NCBI GenBank assembly: GCA_014058105.1
Contig: JACGCM010002568.1
Location: forward strand, 248,001 to 312,000
DNA from: Kingdonia uniflora
Taxonomy: Eukaryota; Streptophyta; Magnoliopsida; Ranunculales; Circaeasteraceae
DNA: 64,000 nt
Direction: 5' to 3'
The notes under the pieces are model-generated. The model was given only the letters and a program-made list of their open reading frames with translations. It made no database searches and was not told the DNA's origin. Positions 1 to 12,633 of this stretch are shown in pieces (positions within the stretch are counted from its first letter, which is position 1; every line of letters begins with the position of its first letter). The translations under genes and the position numbers were made by a program.

Positions 1-1036
1 ATTGTAACCTGAAAAAATAGATTGCATTTTTTCTTATTCTAAGATTTCTCCCTTTGGTTTTCCTGGTTAGAGGCAAACTACAAGGAGTGCAAGGTATCCT
101 GAAAATACCCAAAAATCGGCTTCATCAGGCCAAATGTGGCAATGAAACCTCGCTCAGCAAAGGGAGGTTATATATCAAGTAAGAACGTAGGATGAAAGAG
201 TTCATATACCTTGATGCACAATGTAAACTGAACCGCAGTATCCTGAAACCGCAAACCACAGTACACAGCCCAGATGATTGAAGCTAACCTTTAAAATACC
301 AAGACTTGTTCTGCCTATTCTTTCATGAGAATTTCTCACTGAATGTATTTCAAGAACTTATTTTCCTACAATTATCTCCTCAGCATTTCCTTTTCTCTAC
401 ACGTAGTGTAGGCGAACGCCTACGGCATGGGCCTTTTTCAAACTTATTAGGTAGAATTTGTGTCGCCATGTTATACCTTTTTTTTGTTTGTTATTCAAAG
501 GGTTTGCCTCCCTCTCAACTTTCACACGAAAAAATTCCTTAATTATAGGCTAAATCAAATGGAAGGCAGTTTGAGAAAACACAATCCGAACATTGTTCAA
601 CCCATAAAGATGTTACTTGGATAATCACCAATACAAATAATTATCTAACAATCAGCATAAGAACAAAACACAAAACAGTTATAAGAATCGGAAGCATCTG
701 ACAAAAGAGTTGGAATTAACAATATATTATTGAATGAAAAATCAATAAGAACTCGAGACATACTGAGACTATAAGAAAATCAATCATCTAGAATAGCAGT
801 TAGGTTCTTGTAAATCACATTTATAAAAAATAGACTACATTTGTTGATAAATTAGGATTTCACGTTCTTAAGTTGAAGAGTAATGAAAGGACTGGGAAAT
901 GGAAAATAAAATTTATCGGATGAGAGGTTTTGACTTTTGAATGATTAACTCATTTCTTGTTGAAGTGTTGGACTCCCAATCCCATAGGATTCTTAATATT
1001 CAAGACGAAGAGATTTTAGGCATTAAAGTAACTATA
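1..1036. other. Non-genic flank left of the copia element
   Basis: AT-rich DNA. I see no convincing gene, only short open frames without recognisable motifs. The one distinctive spot is the GC-rich inverted repeat at 408-423, listed separately. Confidence 0.5.
408..423. repeat. Short perfect GC-rich inverted repeat
   Basis: Seven-base arms (GTAGGCG and CGCCTAC) flank an AA centre. The surrounding 35 bases or so are unusually CpG-rich for this AT-rich region. No gene is attached to it, and its origin is unknown. Confidence 0.6.
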
Positions 1037-1041
1037 GAGAG

Positions 1042-1293
1042 TGTTGGGATATGATGAACAGAATAATACTAAAGCATGAACAAGAGAAAAATATAGAAAG
1101 AGATTTATTGATTATCATAAACGTGTTCTCTGTGCATAGTACAGTGATATATATAGACAACCCAGAAGGATTCTCTATTCTACTATAACTCTCCTCATAA
1201 CCATATTGGGTATATGGGTTTGTTAGGTGTTTGTATAGGACACCCCAACCCGGTTGGGTCCCTAGCTTGGGCTTGGACCCCCAACTCCTAACA
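1042..1293 (-). repeat. Copia 3' LTR
   Basis: About 252 bp, starting TGTTGGGATATG and ending CTCCTAACA. It matches the right LTR along its whole length with scattered substitutions. The polypurine-like tract abuts its right edge. Confidence 0.85.
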
Positions 1294-1526
1294 CTCCCCC
1301 TTGGGGTGTTCCATACTAGGACGACTTGCCTCATTAAAACCTCTGCCTAGCAAAACCCCCTTGGGTAAAAAGCTATGCAGGGAAAGAGTACAATCATATG
1401 CCATGTATGGGTTGTGGACGCGTATATGTTGCCTCATTAAAACCTCCAGCCAGTAAAACCTCCTAAGATAAAAACTGCGCTATCAGGAAAAAGAGTACAA
1501 CACGTATGTGTCCACGTCAGCTGGGA

Positions 1527-4500
1527 CTACTCCCCCTGATACCGATCTCCCTGAAATAATAAATCTTGTAAATTGTGCATGCCGATTCCATAAACTAATC
1601 TCTTGAACGTAGGATATGCAAGAGCCTTCGTGAATAGATTAGCCAAATTGTCTTCTGAATGAACTTGAACAACGTCGATCTCATTCGCCTTCTGCAACTC
1701 GTGTATGTGGAAAAACTTTGGTAAAATATGCTTCGTTTTGTCATCTTTAATAAATACGCCTTTGACTTGAACGATACAAGCTGCATTGTCTTCATAAAGT
1801 GTTGTCAGTTTATCTTGGATAGAATTCAGACCGCAACTTCCGTTAATGTGGGTTATCATAGACCGTAACCAAAAACATTATCTACCAGCTTCATGTAATA
1901 CAAGAATCTCTGCGTGGTTCGAGGATGTAGCAACCATCGTCTACTTCACTAATCTTCATGAAATTATAGTATCTCCATACAATAATACATAACCCGATTG
2001 TGATCGGCCTTTATGTGGATCTGACAAATATCCTGCATCGGCGTATCCTATAATTTCTTGTTTGCCAAGTTATTAATATAACAGACCCCAGTCTTTCATG
2101 TTGATGAGATATCTCAGAATGTGTTTGATACCATTCCAGTGCCTTTGGGTAGGAACCGAACTATGGTAAGCCAAACAGTTCACTGCGAATGAGTCATTGG
2201 GTCTAATATACCCAATTAACTATAGCAAAGCACCTCCTAGCTATGGTGTCACAACCCTAGGAGTTTCTTTCCCCATTAAAATGGTGGAAGATGTCGTTGC
2301 CCACACCCAAGTGTTGGACTCGCAATAAACGACTTAGCACCCTGTGCTACATCTATATCGAAGTGTTAGATAACTCTTGATAGATATTGATTGGTGTATG
2401 AGTGCCACTCTCAAGATGTTCGATCTGCAAATCGAGACACTCTTGATTTCCCAAGGTCTTGTATTTAGAATTCCTTCCCAAGGTATTCGTCAGCTCTCGC
2501 GATCTCCCCCGGAGGTCTAATGATATTCAAATCATTTAGTACACTGTTATGATGATACTTAAGCTAATTTATGTATAAGAATGCATGGACGGATAAGAAT
2601 ATTTGAAAAGTTCATGACCTTCAAATACTCAGTCAACTATATCACATGTGCCTATTGCTTCAAGTCAATAATAACCTTTCCAGTTTTATTGCGTACACAC
2701 CTCGTGTGTCGGGCTTAGTTGCTTCCAAAAGCGTATACCTTCCCATGTAGCTTTATGTATATATTTGTATCTAGTTTCTCATATAGATATACGGTATTTG
2801 CATCAGATACATGTCTAGCTTGTCCCTGACAACTTGACAGACTGATCAGTACCGAAACATTATAGCGTCCATAACCGGGTAATAGATCACACTGCAATCG
2901 ATGCCAGATCACTTAAAGATTTCCTGAGCAACTAGTCTTGCCTTGACCAAATTATTTCTCCGAGTTAATCGTGATTCTGTACCTTTCCCATTTATAATCG
3001 ACAGGCTCAATGGTAACATTTCGTATTATGTACAAGCTGAGCTCCACTTGGATTCCTGACACCTACTTTTGTTAATGTACAACAACTTACAATCGTTTAC
3101 AATTAATGGTTTTGAATCCTCATCCTAGATGATGAGCACAACAGCGAATATGAATACCTTGTCAATGAGTGGTTCTATCCTCGATGAACTGACTACACCA
3201 TTAGTCATATGTATCCCTTATTTTGCAGTAACCCAACTCATAATACTTTCTTCCAACGGTGCTTTGCACTAAGCGCGAGCCTCAGATTCGTTTGCAGTAC
3301 TAATTCCCCTAGAACGTTCTGCTGCGATACTAGTTCCTCCGAAACATTCTGCTTTGTAGGTGTATTACTTGCAAGTACATACACTTACGGTACTTCAATA
3401 GTGTTTATGAATGTATCTAGCAATTCATTTACGACCTATTAGAGGTTTGTAATCCGTTGAACCTTATTGTCACCTAACTTATGTATAGGGATCGAGACGA
3501 AACAACGATGGTGTTTTCTAAGACCTCTTAGAAACATTCGCAGCATTGACTGTCATATCTCCCCCCAATACTGGGAATATTGTCTCATCAAAGTGATAAT
3601 TATCTGCCCTGCAGGATATACGTCGCCAGTGGGTCCAAATATCCAGTGATAAATGTAAATCATAACCCACATAATATTAGGCCGACGTTGAGGGTCCAAT
3701 CTTCATACATTGTGGTGTGATTGGCACCTGTATGGAACATCCAAATGTTCATCGATGGGCGACACCGGGCTCCGACCCAGTTACTAGTCGCTTGTGGGAA
3801 AAAATAATTTGATGATTTGCTAAATAATAAACCCTAATCAGTGTTGTGGGAACAAGAATGCATATCCCACACACTAGTCGGAAGCTGTGATCGTAATAAC
3901 AGTGGCCCAGCGAGTATCTGAAATCTCTTGATTAGGTTCTCCGCCAATCCCGAATTGGGTATGGTATGGGGTACTCACGATGCTCAATCATCTATCCCAT
4001 TTAGCGGTAAAATAATCATCAAAAGCTTGTAAGTCAAACTCCCAAGCCCCCGTCAATTTGCATCGATCGACTTTGATCGATTAATCCAAGAACTGAGTCT
4101 GCGATCGAATGATCTAAGTGAGAAGTCGTGCCAACGTTGCTTTCCTAGAACCATATCCGAGATGCGTTATTTATGACCATAAATATTCAAGTATGTCACT
4201 ATGTGGATGGAAAGGTCCACATGGGTCTCCATGGATGTGGTTGGAGTTAAAGCTGAAGATCTCACTCCACCTTGGTCATACTAGGATGAAATACTAGACT
4301 TTCCTCAAAAGCAATCGTTACACGTATACTCTCTGGATCTTCTCTCCATGTAAGGAAAATTGATATGTAATCCCGATAATCCTCCTCACTATCCGAGCCT
4401 TGAGGAGTGCATTGGAGTCCGTTCTAATAACGTCTTCTAACCTTTAGACATGGAAGGAATGCACAGAACCCTGTCTGACATTTTCCCCGATAGTCATTAC

Positions 4501-5079
4501 GTGATAAGCATTATCATGAATCTCCCTAAACTCAGTAAAATCCGGCTAGATTTACTAGTTTATAAACTGGACTAGATACCCTGTATCGTACCGTTAGAGA
4601 GTAATAGCATGACGCGCTCAGTGCGTTCTATAATGTGGGTCGTGCCAATGATATTCGTGCCATCCCCGATGCAAAGGTTAAACAATAAATATAGTCATAT
4701 TTCAAAAGGATTGAGTCTGTGGTACTAATATCTCTAAGACATATGCCGCCACTCATCTGATTATCGGTCATGCTCAATAAGCAGATAGATCCATAGGTAG
4801 GTTGTATGTAGTAGATCAACTATCATATAAAGAATTCAACTACTTCCCAAGCAAAAAATTCGAGTAATCATAGTGTAGAACAAATTGAGAATCTCATGTA
4901 TGTCACAAACACTTTATTGAAATATAAATGATATGTTCCCAACTAAATCAAAAATACTAACAATAAAAAGTAAATCAAGTCTATCGAGAAAAGAAACTAC
5001 TAGTGTTCTCTTTAATGTGGCATCACATATCTACTGAGATATTATTACGGATTACTCGGTATGTTGATCCATGACGACA
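1527..5079 (-). pseudogene. Copia pol remnant (protease/integrase/RT/RNase H)
   Basis: This is the reverse-strand remainder of the copia polyprotein, broken by many stops and frameshifts. The clearest part is the RNase H end at 1,527-1,859, with the family signature LYEDNAACIVQVKG and TKHILPKFFHIHEL. Just upstream (about 1,960-2,230) is RHWNGIKHILRYL followed by GYADAGYLSDPHKGRSQSGY, also RNase H. Integrase traces lie at about 3,850-4,260, including HGDPCGP, a degraded active-site stretch ending QAFDDY, and a piece resembling NLIKRFQILAGPLLLRSQL in shifted frames. The reverse transcriptase core is too eroded to delimit. A functional protein is not possible. Confidence 0.8.
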
Positions 5080-5099
5080 TCAGTGTCGTCGAAGAAGTC

Positions 5100-6014
5100 T
5101 GACGCTGCAAACTTCAGAGGGGCGGAGTTAGTGTCAACAACTGCCTGGTGGTTCGGACTCTGGCACCTGTAGCCATCCGTGGTGCATGGCATTCCCGTGC
5201 CAAATGTCTTGTGTTACCGCAGTTAAAGCAAGTAGATCCCTGATCAGTCTTCTTTTCCTTCTTCGCATTACCTTGTGTCCAAGATTTCTTAAATCCTTTA
5301 CCTCTCCTAGGGCCAATGGTTTTCTGGTTCCCATCCTTCTTGTATCCCTGGTATCCTCCCCTGCCCTTTCCATATCTTTGTCCCTAGTGTGCAAAGTTGT
5401 TTCCCAGAAACTGAACATTATGTGACGCAGGCAACGACGCACTCTCAGAAGGCCGTATAACATGATTCATCATCAGAAGTTCATCGTTCTGCTTAAAGAG
5501 GAGCAGTGACTGAATCAAGACTGTATGATTCTTCAAGTTCTTTCGCCGATATTGCCTCTGAATCGTAATATTGCTAGCATGGAATGTTGATAGAGTCTTC
5601 TCTATTATTTCAACATCAGTGACTTTCTTCTCACACAGCTCAAGTGTAGAAGTGATTTTATGGACTGATAAGTTGTAATCAGCGACCGTCCTAAAATATT
5701 GGAACCTAAGGGTGTTCTATTGGTGCAGTGCTTTTGGGAGCATAATGGTCTTTTGAGGACCATAACTCCCCGGCCAGCTTGCCCATAAGTTAGCTGGCTC
5801 AACCTTGTTGAGGTATTCAGTCTTCCTAAATATGATTACAGAGGATAAACAAAGCCCTTGCTTTGTCCATGGGATCTTCCTTGTTTCCAATGACGATGGT
5901 CTTTTGCAGACCAAGTGACTTCAAGAATAAGTCAGCGTCAATGCACCAAGTAAGGTAATTAGCTTCAGTAAGCAGCAATGGTGGAAATTCAAAAATTTTG
6001 AGTTTCGTAGACAT
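5100..6014 (-). pseudogene. Copia gag remnant with CCHC zinc knuckle
   Basis: The likely start is the ATG at 6,014, reading MSTKLKIFEFPPLLL, then YLTWCIDADLFL and DKARALFIL. These match the N-terminal gag domain of plant copia elements. The ATG directly follows TATTACAG, a possible splice acceptor from a leader intron. Frameshifts follow around 5,700-5,840, with recognisable pieces such as ADYNLSVHKI and KQNDELLMMNHVIRP. A complete CX2CX4HX4C nucleocapsid knuckle (CFNCGNTRHLAREC) is at 5,189-5,230. The gene is broken, so this is a relic. It lies directly upstream of the pol remnant in the same orientation. Confidence 0.82.
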
Positions 6015-6954
6015 CTGTAATACAATATATAAATATCGCAATGAGAGACAATACTCGATAAACATATCAATTGCATGAAAGACAGATCATAGTACTTAGA
6101 ATAAAGCTAAAAAAATTATTCTCAATTATATTATAGGTGAACCTTGTTCACATTCTAAAACTCATGAAATTCTTTTATAATAATTAAATCCTAAATTTTA
6201 CCCTGTAAAAATGATGATCATAATCTTATGTGTGCGTTTTATTAGAACCTTAGCCAAGATTTCTATTTAAAACTACTAGATCTGTGTTATCCTTATTCTG
6301 AGAACTAGGGTGTTCTAAGCCCTCTAGTTCTATAAAGCTAGGTATATTCTAGCCAAATGATCAATTTGCTACGAATATGAGGGGTATTAGATGATTAGCT
6401 GACAAGTAATTTTATCCTGAAGTCAGTTGGGTTCACAAGATAGGGTGAGTATGTCTGTCTTTGAACTAACATTCTAGGGTACTATAGGTCGCTATGAATG
6501 CTTATATACCTCTAAATGTTATACATGTAACATCTAATTGCACTTAGATATAAAAAATTGGTTCCTCGGACACCAAGTTTTTAGACTGAGTTAATTCTCA
6601 ATTGAGCTCTAGCTATTTGTCCTTGACAATTAACTGTGATTTAGATCTGACTCAGTCGTATACTAAATTAGTCTTGGTTTCGTATTATTTCTGATCCTTG
6701 ATCATTATAATTAGTATCCTAAGGGCATACCAGTAATATCTTATTAACTATCGTAAATAAGATATTACTTAAATATGATATTACTGGCATGTGCATACCA
6801 GTAATTAAAGTACTTGTATCAAGACAAGTACTCTTTTGATAAGTCTCCCAAGGCGGGGAAAAACATATCAAAGGTGTAATATTGATTTAAGTTTACTGAG
6901 AGCAGTTATCACAAACACACTCAACACATTTTTTAAGAAAGAAACTACTACAAC
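6015..6954 (-). other. Copia 5' leader, proximal part
   Basis: Non-coding AT-rich DNA between the gag start and the Helitron. It includes a self-complementary region at about 6,725-6,835, where CAGTAATATCTTATT and its complement alternate with GTACTTG motifs. I see no gene. Confidence 0.5.
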
Positions 6955-7129
6955 TTCTCTCATTGAACTGCCTCAAAACCGTGCAACGTAAAATTATAGA
7001 AAGCCATGTGTCGATGTGTATGTTTTTACTTTAGGTTTTTAATGACACGTCAACCCACTAACAATACTTTAGGTTTTTAATGACACGCCAGCCCACTAAC
7101 AACTAGTACTTAAACTACTTATCTAAAGT

Positions 7130-8970
7130 TCAAATTTCCCATTTTCCCTCTCTTACTTCAAATAAAATAAATGGTCTTCTTCCATCCACCCAACAGATAC
7201 ATATCACTCTTTATCTTTCTCTCTACCATCACTCTAAAGGTTAACATAGGTTTTGTTGATATTTCTCTGCATTTCCTCATATGCAGATGCGTAAATCCTT
7301 GATATATGTTATTTTCCACAACTCCTCCATTAAGTTCTTCACATTTTTGGGTGCCGGATCAACTCCTCCAGCGAATTCTCCACAGGTACTCATTCAAGTA
7401 GTTGTATGGTTCTTTATTTCTTTATACATCATTCAAGTAGTTGTATGGTTATTACTCCTTGAACACTACTACAAATACAGTAATTGTATGGCAAGCGTCT
7501 GGCGTAATTACTCCTTGAACACTTCTGTAAATACTATAATGAAATCTACTGTAGTTAACCTTCTTCCTCAACCCCATTGTTGCATTGTGTGCTGCTTCAA
7601 CAAAGAATGTACTTAAGGCAACTTCAGATACAAGTAAAGAGGAAGAAAGAGACCGGAGACGTTATGGTGGGGAGTCTAGGGTTTCTTTCTCTATTTTAGA
7701 TACAACTTGCCAAATTATTCTACAGTTTATTACAAATAAAACGAAATGATTCGGCGCCATACTTAACAAATAAACATGTAAAATCACAGCCTCAGATTTG
7801 ATTTTACCCACAAAGCTCTCTTACCAAAAGTTTGAAACCTAAAAGTCTTTCTCAGTAATAGAATTTGGGGCCCTTCATGGTTTAAGTCATTTTTTTTGGG
7901 TAGGAATATCACTTAGAATAATAGAATTACAAACAAAGAGTCTTTCTCATACTCATTTGATGATATATTTTCATTTGGGGTTAACCTCCAATTTTCAGAT
8001 GATATAATGATTTTGGTTTATAGTTTTTGGCAGAATTGTTGTACATTGTGACATAGTAATTGAAATTATATGGTATTCATCATCCGAATTTCTTCTTCTG
8101 GTGTAGTAGGTATTCAATGATGAGAGATCCTCGCTATAACAAAGTGCTTGCCTTCACTGAGAAGAAGTGAGATGCTCACTACTTGCGTGGCCTTCTTCCT
8201 CCAGCAATTGCGTCACAAGAGCTTCAGGTTACTACATTAAATATCATTTTGATTTCCCTCCATTATAGAGTAAAAACCTCACACATACATACATACACAT
8301 ATAGGGGAGGTTTGAACACGGCTATGGTTTATAATAGCATATTATATGCTATGAAAATTTTCAGTTCTGAAATTTTTGTACATTGATCAATGTGTTATGG
8401 GTACCCATTTATCAGTTCTGAAATTTTTCATATGTAAATCAGTTCTAAAATTTTCATATGTTATGGGTACCCATTTATCAGTTCTGAAATTTTTCTTTGA
8501 ATCCTACTAAAGTAAATCAGGCCTTGTTAAGTACATTTTCATCTCAGTTTGTCCTTAGATCTAATCTTACTGCATCAAAACCTAAGGAATATGTAACTGC
8601 CTCTATCTGTACAAAGCCTAAGGAATATGTAACTGGGGTATACGTAACTCCCTCTATCTTACTGGGAAATATGTAACTCCTATCTGTTCAAAGCCTAAGG
8701 AATATGTAACTCCCTCTATCATCAACATTATCACACCGAATCTTACTGAATTTCTTTTGTCATTCGTTCGATACATATGTTAGTAATATTACTCTCTTAC
8801 AGAGTTTCATCTCTCTACATTTTTTTCGCTCTTTCTTAAGTTTCATCTATCTACAAAGCGGTCGATTGTTCGTAACTCGAATGAGAAAACTGTTGGCATT
8901 CCATGTTATGAACTTCAATAGCTCCTTCTTCTCCTCTGTTATCAATGTTTCATTTTTTTTCTTCGCTCCG

Positions 8971-9008
<38 letters not shown>

Positions 9009-10590
9009 CGTTTGAAGATTCCTTAATTGGAGAAGAAAAGAGGTTGGTGCCATCTTTTACTCATTACCCGCAGCAATGCAAACTTAGTAGTACTTCGATC
9101 GCAAATCCAGTTTAGTGAAGTACACCGCCTTCGATAAACGATCAAACAAATCTGCCGTCACCATTCTTAAACAAACTAAATATGTTGATTTAAGGTGTTG
9201 CTAGCATGTTTGAAACTACTTCAATTATAACTTGAACTCCAAAGCATTTCTTCAAGACAAACCAATCACGGTATGAACTCCAAAGATAATTCACTTACAA
9301 TGATGATTATCAAACAAATTGAAATTCTGATGGGTAGTTACGTCGCACGTCGCACGGGAAAACCATTCAGTTTAGTACTTTACAATCATACTCTATTTGG
9401 TTAGACATAATTGTGGTTTTGGAATTTGTTAGTTAATATCATTGCTTCATTTTCCCCATTTTGCAAGAGACGTACTGTTATATACTGTTCTCATACAATA
9501 TTGTTAAGACAATTGTTGTTCTCTTATATAATTTATTGTTCTCTTATATAATTAGTTTATGAGAACAGTATAAGAGATTGTTATATAGCTGTGGTTTCAT
9601 ACAATATACTGTTCTCTTAACATATTTGAAGGGTTTCCATCTAATGTATTTGTTATGGGTAGTAATAAACAATTATAAACTAATTAAAAAATGAGTGAAA
9701 TTCTTATGGGTAGTACAAACCGATCACGGCATGAACATTTATATCACCAGAAAACATTTTTTTAATACTTATGGGTAGTTAGTGCCCTGTTTGGTTAGGC
9801 ATAAATCATACACTGTTTGATTAGACATTAATTAGCTTCATATAAAAACCATAAGGACCTATTTGTAGTTAGTGCCCTGTTTGGCAATGCCTTTAATTAC
9901 TTTTGATGTGAATGTTGATTTTAATGATTCCAAATTCTTACAGTTGCACATTGCTCCTTGCATTTCACAAAGTTCGCAGAAAAGATAGGAAATGAAACTA
10001 CTCAATCGAGAAATAAAAATGATAAGAAAAGAAAGAAAACTTTGTTAATGATACAAGTATGTAAACCCAATTTGAAAAATTAAACTAACTTCATATAATT
10101 GATCTAATCCATATCTCAAGAGTGGGATTGATATGTTTTTTTTCCTCATTGTTCAGGTTAGAAAACAAAATGCAAACAAGGTTGTTGACACCACTAATAT
10201 CAATGAGAACCAAATACAGCAGCCAATACTACGAAATGTTAATTGGTTCAACATGGAAGCTCTAGCAAAGGAACAAGAAAGCATACATAAAGGCAAAATG
10301 CATATGACAGAGGTATGTCATTTAATTTTTTTATTAGAAAAGCAACATGTTATGTATTAGTACAATTAAAGTATAATATCATATGACATATTTAGATTAG
10401 CATTTAAGTATGTGACATAATATTAATTTCCTTAAAAAGATTATTTACATATATCAACTACTAAATACATAAAAACATTTGATAAGAAACGCGTAATCAT
10501 TTGACGAATAATACCCAAACAGAATATGAAATAACTACAATGATGTATTCTATTAGAATTTTTGTACAAAGGGAGAATAATCTTCAAACA
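7130..10590. other. Helitron 5' non-coding region with short repeats
   Basis: No convincing gene. It contains a repeated TTATGGGTACCCATTTATC / CAGTTCTGAAATTTTTC motif (about 8,350-8,500), repeated AAGCCTAAGGAATATGTAACT (about 8,575-8,720), a (GTT)13 microsatellite (8,970-9,008) and an inverted repeat cluster of TTGTTCTCTTATATAAT (about 9,475-9,620). An open stretch at 10,133-10,360 may be an exon of the Helitron gene, but it has no motif I recognise. Confidence 0.45.
8970..9008. repeat. (GTT)13 microsatellite
   Basis: Thirteen uninterrupted GTT units inside the Helitron. On the minus strand this reads as polyasparagine, which is not evidence for a gene. Confidence 0.95.
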
Positions 10591-10599
10591 TAAGAAATT

Positions 10600-11990
10600 A
10601 CTTTAACACAACAACAACCATCTGTTGTTGTTAACAATGTACCATCGAAACGTTCATTAGCACAACGAGCGAGACGTGAGAAAAAAAGACAAATTGTGAT
10701 GATGGATACTACTATTAACAATACGTATAATAACACAAATGTGGGAATCAATGAGGAAAACTCTTTTACAGTGGCAACTTCGAAACGTGCATTGGCATAA
10801 CGTGCGAGACGAGAAAGAGAAAAAAGAAATAAAACGTGTGAGAAGAGAAAGATAAACAATATTCATCGCTATGTATATTTCAATGGGGACGCATCAAAAC
10901 AACAATATTCACGAAGCTAGGAAGCTAAAAACGAGGCAATTGCGCCACATGCGTCTCCGATGAATGATGTCAACAATCATTGGAACACGTAAGTTGATCT
11001 AAACTTAGTCCAAAAACAATTTAAAGTAATTTACTATCAAATTTTAATTTAATAATATTATATAACAATTCCATAACAACTTGGAGAATGCTGGAGAAAA
11101 TTCTAATAATTGCGGGGTTGCCTCATCTAAAATACTTGGTATTGATGAAACAACAAATACTGCGACTAGGTTAAGAAACCCTATTGTCGAAATAGGAGAA
11201 TCTTCAAGGGGACCCATTGACATGTAAGCTTCTCACTAAAATTAAGTAAAATTATTCAACTATCGCATAATATAACTTTTAAATTTAATGATTGCAAAGT
11301 AAATGAGCCCCGCAAGAACCATTTATGGATGAACACTTCTTTAATGATGATAACATGGATTTGGACTGTGAGTTCAATGTTGATCCTTTAATACATGAAT
11401 CTCGACATTATTTGGGAAATATGAATATCGAATGTCCTTCGTGCCACGCATTGCATTGGCTTGATGAAAAATTGACAAACTCATCGCGTTATCGGCCTTT
11501 GTTTGGGACAAACAAGAAAAGATAAGATTACTTATTCTTCAACCACTTCCTGCAGCTATACAAGTATTGTACGATGATGATTCACCACATGCAAAATCAT
11601 TTCGAAGTCATATCCGCAAGTACAATGCAGCTAATGCTTTTACCAGCCTCGGAGTAAAGAGACGATAGAATTCTAAATGGCCGAGGTCCCAAGCCATTTT
11701 CAATCTATGGGGAGCTAAAACATCGAGTCGGGGCTTTACTACCTGATTTGGGAAAACAAGTAGCTTATGCACAACTCTACTTTTATGATTCTACATCAGC
11801 TCTTAAGGCATGTGTATCCCGCAACCCACAACTAAATACCGATGTCTTGAAAATTATCCAAGATAATTTGATGGAGTACAATCCATTTGTTCAAATATAT
11901 CGTCAAGCATACGAGGTATTGAATGATGGGTACTCAGCAGACTACTAAAATGGTAATGTCCACGCGCATCTTCATTATAGTTCAAGAACA
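10600..11990 (+). pseudogene. Helitron helicase gene, N-terminal remnant
   Basis: A basic N-terminal segment at about 10,615-10,860 shows two copies of an SKR(S/A)LA.RARRE motif, typical of plant Helitron proteins. One copy is interrupted by a stop. At 11,325-11,525 the reading RHYLGNMNIECPSCHALHWLDEKL is the conserved cysteine-containing stretch found near the N-terminus of plant Helitron helicases. At 11,680-11,940 follow GRGPKPFSIYGELKHRVG and GKQVAYAQLYFYDS, then NLMEYNPFVQIYRQAYEVL. Reading frames shift repeatedly and stops are present. It continues into the Rep segment on the same strand. Confidence 0.8.
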
Positions 11991-12633
11991 GATCAACGTC
12001 GCTGCAACCTTCCATCAACAGATGAGATTGCTGTTATACTTCCAGGAGATGGACAAGAGGCCCCTAGTACTAGAGATATCATCGTATATTTTAGGGGAGG
12101 GCATGAACTTATGTGAATAAGTGAATGTCACCCTGCAGATTTACCAATGCATTACGTCCTTTTATTCCCAAATGGAGAAATGGGTTGGGAACCAGAAGAA
12201 GTGGGACGTCAATTATAATCGACCGGCTACTAAACGACTAACCCATATGGATTACTATTCGTATCGGCTCTTCCAGCGCCCTATAGAGTACTCTGCTATT
12301 TCAAGGAGTGGCAAATTGTTTCAAGAATTTCTGGTACATTCTTGGGCTGCGACAGAGCAAACTCATATAAAATACGCTACAAATAACCAAGGAAAGCTTC
12401 GCTCCAAATTATATGGTGGTTTGAAAGATTTGGTGGGGGTAGGATTGAACTTAAAAGATGTTGGCAAAAGATTAATTCTACCATCATTCTTCATCGGTGT
12501 CCCGAGACACATGTCAGAGATATTCCAGGATTCAATGGAAATTACCCATCACAACAATCTCCCAGATATTTTCTTGACAATGACGACGAATCCTAATTGG
12601 CCAGAAATAAAGAGGGTTTTATTACCACACTAA
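11991..12633 (+). pseudogene. Helitron helicase-like N domain remnant
   Basis: From about 12,121 an open stretch reads TKRLTHMDYYSYRLFQR, then GKLFQEFLVHSWAATEQ and GVPRHMSEIFQDSM, ending DIFLTMTTNPNWPEIKR. This is the Helitron_like_N domain (N-terminal part of the Rep region), which precedes the HUH motif in plant Helitron proteins. The frame closes at 12,633, where the next conserved block continues in a different frame, so the gene is broken here. Confidence 0.82.

Noticed and set aside
8847..9053. Polyasparagine protein on the minus strand
   Set aside because: Produced by the (GTT)13 microsatellite inside the Helitron.
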